A stretch of DNA of 64,000 nucleotides from Thaumasiovibrio sp043421945. Its GTDB lineage: Bacteria; Pseudomonadota; Gammaproteobacteria; Enterobacterales; Vibrionaceae. Position 1 is the stretch's first letter, and each line of letters opens with the position of its first letter. Position numbers and translations under genes: made by a program. The stretch covers positions 1-64,000 of the forward strand of contig JBHOGO010000017.1 of the NCBI GenBank assembly GCA_043421945.1, read 5' to 3'. The notes beneath the pieces were generated by a model that did no database searches, was not told the DNA's origin, and worked only from the letters and a program-made list of their open reading frames with translations. Below are positions 63,629 through 64,000 of this stretch, piece by piece.

Positions 63629-64000
63629 CAAATGCCCCTCTCTTGAACCCATGGGTACACTTTCTGACCCGCACTCAATAACTCAACACCAGAAATCGCA
63701 ATCATGTCGCCATCAATCAGCCCAGTTAAAATACGACCTTGTGAATCAAGTGTTATGGCCGTTTCTTCGATATTCCCATCGATGTTAATTCGCCACACAT
63801 AGAGGCTACCCGCACGCTCAAATATCGCTTTTTCAGGGATTTTCGTATTCGTAGAACTCGGCATCACTAAATTGAGCGTGCCTGCCATACCGGGCAAAAT
63901 ATTTTTATCTTCAGGTCGTTCCATTACCATGGTGACCTGATAACTCGCATTGTTATCGGTGATTTCAGTGTCTATCTCTTTAAACATTGCTTGAAAGACT
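63628..64000 (-). CDS. RND efflux periplasmic adaptor (first), C-terminal part only
   Basis: Partial gene: the frame runs without a stop to the window edge at 64000, so only the last about 124 residues are visible. The fragment (VTMVMERPEDKNILPGMAGTLNL; IPEKAIFERAGSLYVWRIN; LDSQGRILTGLIDGDMIAISG) is the beta-barrel and membrane-proximal part of an RND adaptor. An ATG at 63987 is probably internal. Its stop overlaps the start of the second adaptor, so one operon encodes two adaptors and one pump, as known for V. cholerae VexIJK. Confidence 0.85.
   Translation of the reverse strand, partial: VFQAMFKEIDTEITDNNASYQVTMVMERPEDKNILPGMAGTLNLVMPSSTNTKIPEKAIFERAGSLYVWRINIDGNIEETAITLDSQGRILTGLIDGDMIAISGVELLSAGQKVYPWVQERGI

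Noticed and set aside
1..64000. CRISPR arrays, tRNA or rRNA genes, insertion sequences, integron attC sites
   Set aside because: Looked for by eye on both strands; no repeat-spacer array, transposase, integrase or structured RNA gene was seen.

Overview
The window looks like chromosomal DNA of a gammaproteobacterium of the family Vibrionaceae, most likely a Vibrio. This rests on close similarity to known families and on gene order: kdsB-Trm112-lpxK-msbA-comEC, lolCDE beside a PilZ gene and mfd-csiV, and the hinT-ycfL-lpoB-thiK-ycfP-ndh block. From memory these sit close together on V. cholerae chromosome I. No rRNA, tRNA, CRISPR array, insertion sequence, integron repeat or prophage gene was seen. 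All names come from reading the sequence; no database search was possible.

Layout. 1-8.6 kb: an exported dienelactone hydrolase-like protein, a MATE efflux pump, a CBS-domain protein, a YdgA-like DUF945 protein, a cytoplasmic histidine kinase/response regulator pair, and a small outer-membrane barrel protein. 8.6-15.4 kb (minus strand): the lipid A/KDO export operon kdsB-Trm112-lpxK-msbA followed by comEC, with a DUF2062 membrane protein diverging from comEC. 15.8-27.7 kb: an apparently accessory block. It holds a Cache-type chemoreceptor, an eight-gene minus-strand cluster (amino-acid-type ABC importer, RpiR regulator, amidase, ureidoglycine-type aminotransferase, allantoate-type M20 amidohydrolase) and a Fur-box-preceded TonB receptor. 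27.9-36.7 kb: an LprI-like protein, the LolCDE lipoprotein-release complex, a degenerate PilZ protein, Mfd and CsiV. 36.8-47.1 kb: an acetyltransferase, an RNase H with viroplasmin domain, a beta-propeller lactonase, ndh, ycfP, a DUF6279 lipoprotein, a ThiK-like kinase, lpoB, ycfL, a COG3014-type lipoprotein and hinT. 47.6-57.5 kb: a second chemoreceptor, a DUF4344 metallopeptidase, an RluA-family pseudouridine synthase, an Asp-box propeller lipoprotein, an EmrD-like pump, pyrC with a PurR-like box, and a phospholipase D-family protein. 57.5-64 kb: a soluble PAS histidine kinase, then an RND efflux operon with two adaptors, the first cut by the window edge.

How the genes work together. Much of the window serves the envelope: LPS precursor synthesis and flipping (KdsB, LpxK, MsbA), lipoprotein sorting (LolCDE), activation of peptidoglycan synthases (CsiV, LpoB) and efflux (MATE, EmrD-like, RND). 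The strongest candidate for a little-described system is the 17.6-25.3 kb cluster. Its enzymes would take an imported ureide such as allantoate to ureidoglycine, then oxalurate, then amide cleavage, without the upstream uricase or allantoinase steps in view. A second point of interest is the kinase/regulator pair at 5.4-7.8 kb: the kinase begins with a pseudo-receiver that looks like a paralogue of its own partner regulator, with Glu in place of the phospho-acceptor Asp.

Many long ORFs have an internal ATG or GTG with a better ribosome-binding site. Where that is so, the shorter start is given and the reason stated.
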